Shown here: positions 63,332 to 64,000 of the stretch, piece after piece
Layout of the letters: the number at the start of each line of letters is the position of its first letter
Numbering within the stretch: position 1 is the first letter of the stretch
Origin: Onchocerca volvulus
Lineage: Eukaryota; Nematoda; Chromadorea; Rhabditida; Onchocercidae
Length of the DNA stretch: 64,000 bases
Assembly (NCBI GenBank): GCA_000499405.2
Contig: HG738137.1
Coordinates: 4,774,001 to 4,838,000, forward strand
Reading direction: 5' to 3'
Translations under genes and position numbers: made by a program
The notes under the pieces: model-generated
What the model saw: the letters and a program-made list of their open reading frames with translations, nothing else
Databases searched by the model: none
Told to the model about the DNA's origin: nothing

Positions 63332-63814
63332 ATGTCTGCATCGAAGCAAAAACGTTCGTCGTCTCGTACGACTAGCCTGGCATCGAGTAGTCGAATAACA
63401 ACAACTGAATATCCGATTCTTGTGGAGAGCGGTGGAGACGGAACTGAATCGTCTTTCAAGTAAGATTCGTATTTTCTGAACTCAAAAATTAGATTACTTA
63501 TGAAGATAAGAGAAGAGCAAGTTTTCCGATCCCAAAAAATAGGCTTACGAATCAGTTATCATAGGTAATCTTCGTGGGAGATATCGTCATGTTTTCCACT
63601 TTAAGAATTTTCTATGTTTTTCACAGTTTCTGATACTGGAAGTTTTTATTGATAAAGTCACTTTTAAAAAAGAGTCTCACAAAATTTTAAAAAATTTTCT
63701 CTTAAATATCATTTTTTGTTTTCCAGCATTTCGATTTCACCCAGTCGTCGGACTCGACAGTATGAAAAAGATACATTATCCAATTTAAATGATCGACTCG
63801 CTGTTTACATCGAT
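63332..63814 (+). CDS. lmn-1: Nuclear lamin, 5' part (runs off the window)
   Basis: Exons 63332-63459 and 63727-63814 encode the first 72 residues. The head domain is Ser/Thr/Arg-rich (MSASKQKRSSSRTTS), with a SPSRRTRQ motif of the kind phosphorylated by CDK1 in lamins. The start of coil 1A follows: EKDTLSNLNDRLAVYID, the conserved intermediate-filament helix-initiation motif. The next exon should begin with a K/R-VRxLE block and is not visible before 64000, so the CDS is partial at its 3' end. A cytoplasmic intermediate filament is the alternative. The SPSRxTRQ head and SNLNDRLAVYID favour lamin. Confidence 0.92.
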
Positions 63815-64000
63815 GTAAATATTTACTTTAAATTCCTTTCTCATCAAAAGTGAAAGCATTAATTTTGTTTTTCTTAGTTATTAATTACTCAGTTTATGAA
63901 TACTGAATGAATAGGTTGCAATCCTTTACGCATTAAGTAGTTAATCATGTATGTTATAATGTAAAGGTATTTGCTGAAATTTGGTTTGTCATTAAGAAAA

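Noticed and set aside
1..64000. Bacterial features such as operons, CRISPR arrays or insertion sequences, or an endosymbiont insertion
   Set aside because: All recognised genes are intron-rich eukaryotic nuclear genes; no spacer-repeat array or bacterial-type coding stretch was seen.

Overview
The window looks like a piece of nuclear genome from a parasitic-type (probably clade III, filaria-like) nematode. It is AT-rich with many short-to-medium GT-AG introns. Several start codons sit just behind a TTTTCAG-like acceptor, as expected for spliced-leader trans-splicing. Several genes match nematode proteins best, including an AHA-1/ARNT protein, an APM-1-type AP-1 mu chain and an SPD-5-like centrosome scaffold. 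The species assignment is inference; no species marker was tested.

Layout. Positions 1-19600 carry four plus-strand genes: a divergent intron-containing histone H2A variant (1376-2407), Mediator subunit MED23/SUR-2 (3420-13932), a SOCS6/7-like SH2 + SOCS-box adaptor (14329-15574) and the mitochondrial tRNA-modification GTPase GTPBP3/MnmE (16571-19583). A long inverted-repeat (foldback) element at 20047-20491 separates GTPBP3 from a convergent minus-strand coiled-coil gene, the probable SPD-5 ortholog (20840-28967). A 2.6 kb divergent spacer with a long CA microsatellite leads to aha-1/ARNT (31565-34619, plus). A second, larger foldback (about 34949-35583) fills the convergent gap before mitochondrial ribosomal protein mL43 (35581-36893, minus). 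Replication termination factor 2 follows (37475-39493, plus), then a 10 kb minus-strand CABIN1/Hir3-like gene (40124-50306), eIF2B beta (50921-53348, minus), AP-1 mu (55388-57891, plus), an intron-containing tRNA-Ile(UAU) (60405-60492, plus) and the 5' end of nuclear lamin (63332 to beyond the window).

Function. These are mostly housekeeping genes and form no single pathway. Themes are chromatin and transcription (H2A variant, CABIN1 of the HIRA histone-chaperone complex, MED23, ARNT), nuclear and centrosome architecture (lamin, SPD-5), mitochondrial translation (GTPBP3, mL43) and translation initiation (eIF2B beta). CABIN1 and eIF2B beta lie head-to-tail, 0.6 kb apart, and could be co-transcribed.

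The observations most worth a second look are the macroH2A-flavoured H2A variant without a macro domain, the SPD-5 ortholog with its CM1-like N-terminal motif, the two foldback elements that both sit between convergent genes, and a GC-AG intron in GTPBP3. Exon joins given to the base were read by hand from splice signals and reading frame, and summed lengths divide by three where exons are listed. For MED23, SPD-5, CABIN1 and eIF2B beta only gene ends and selected exons were fixed.
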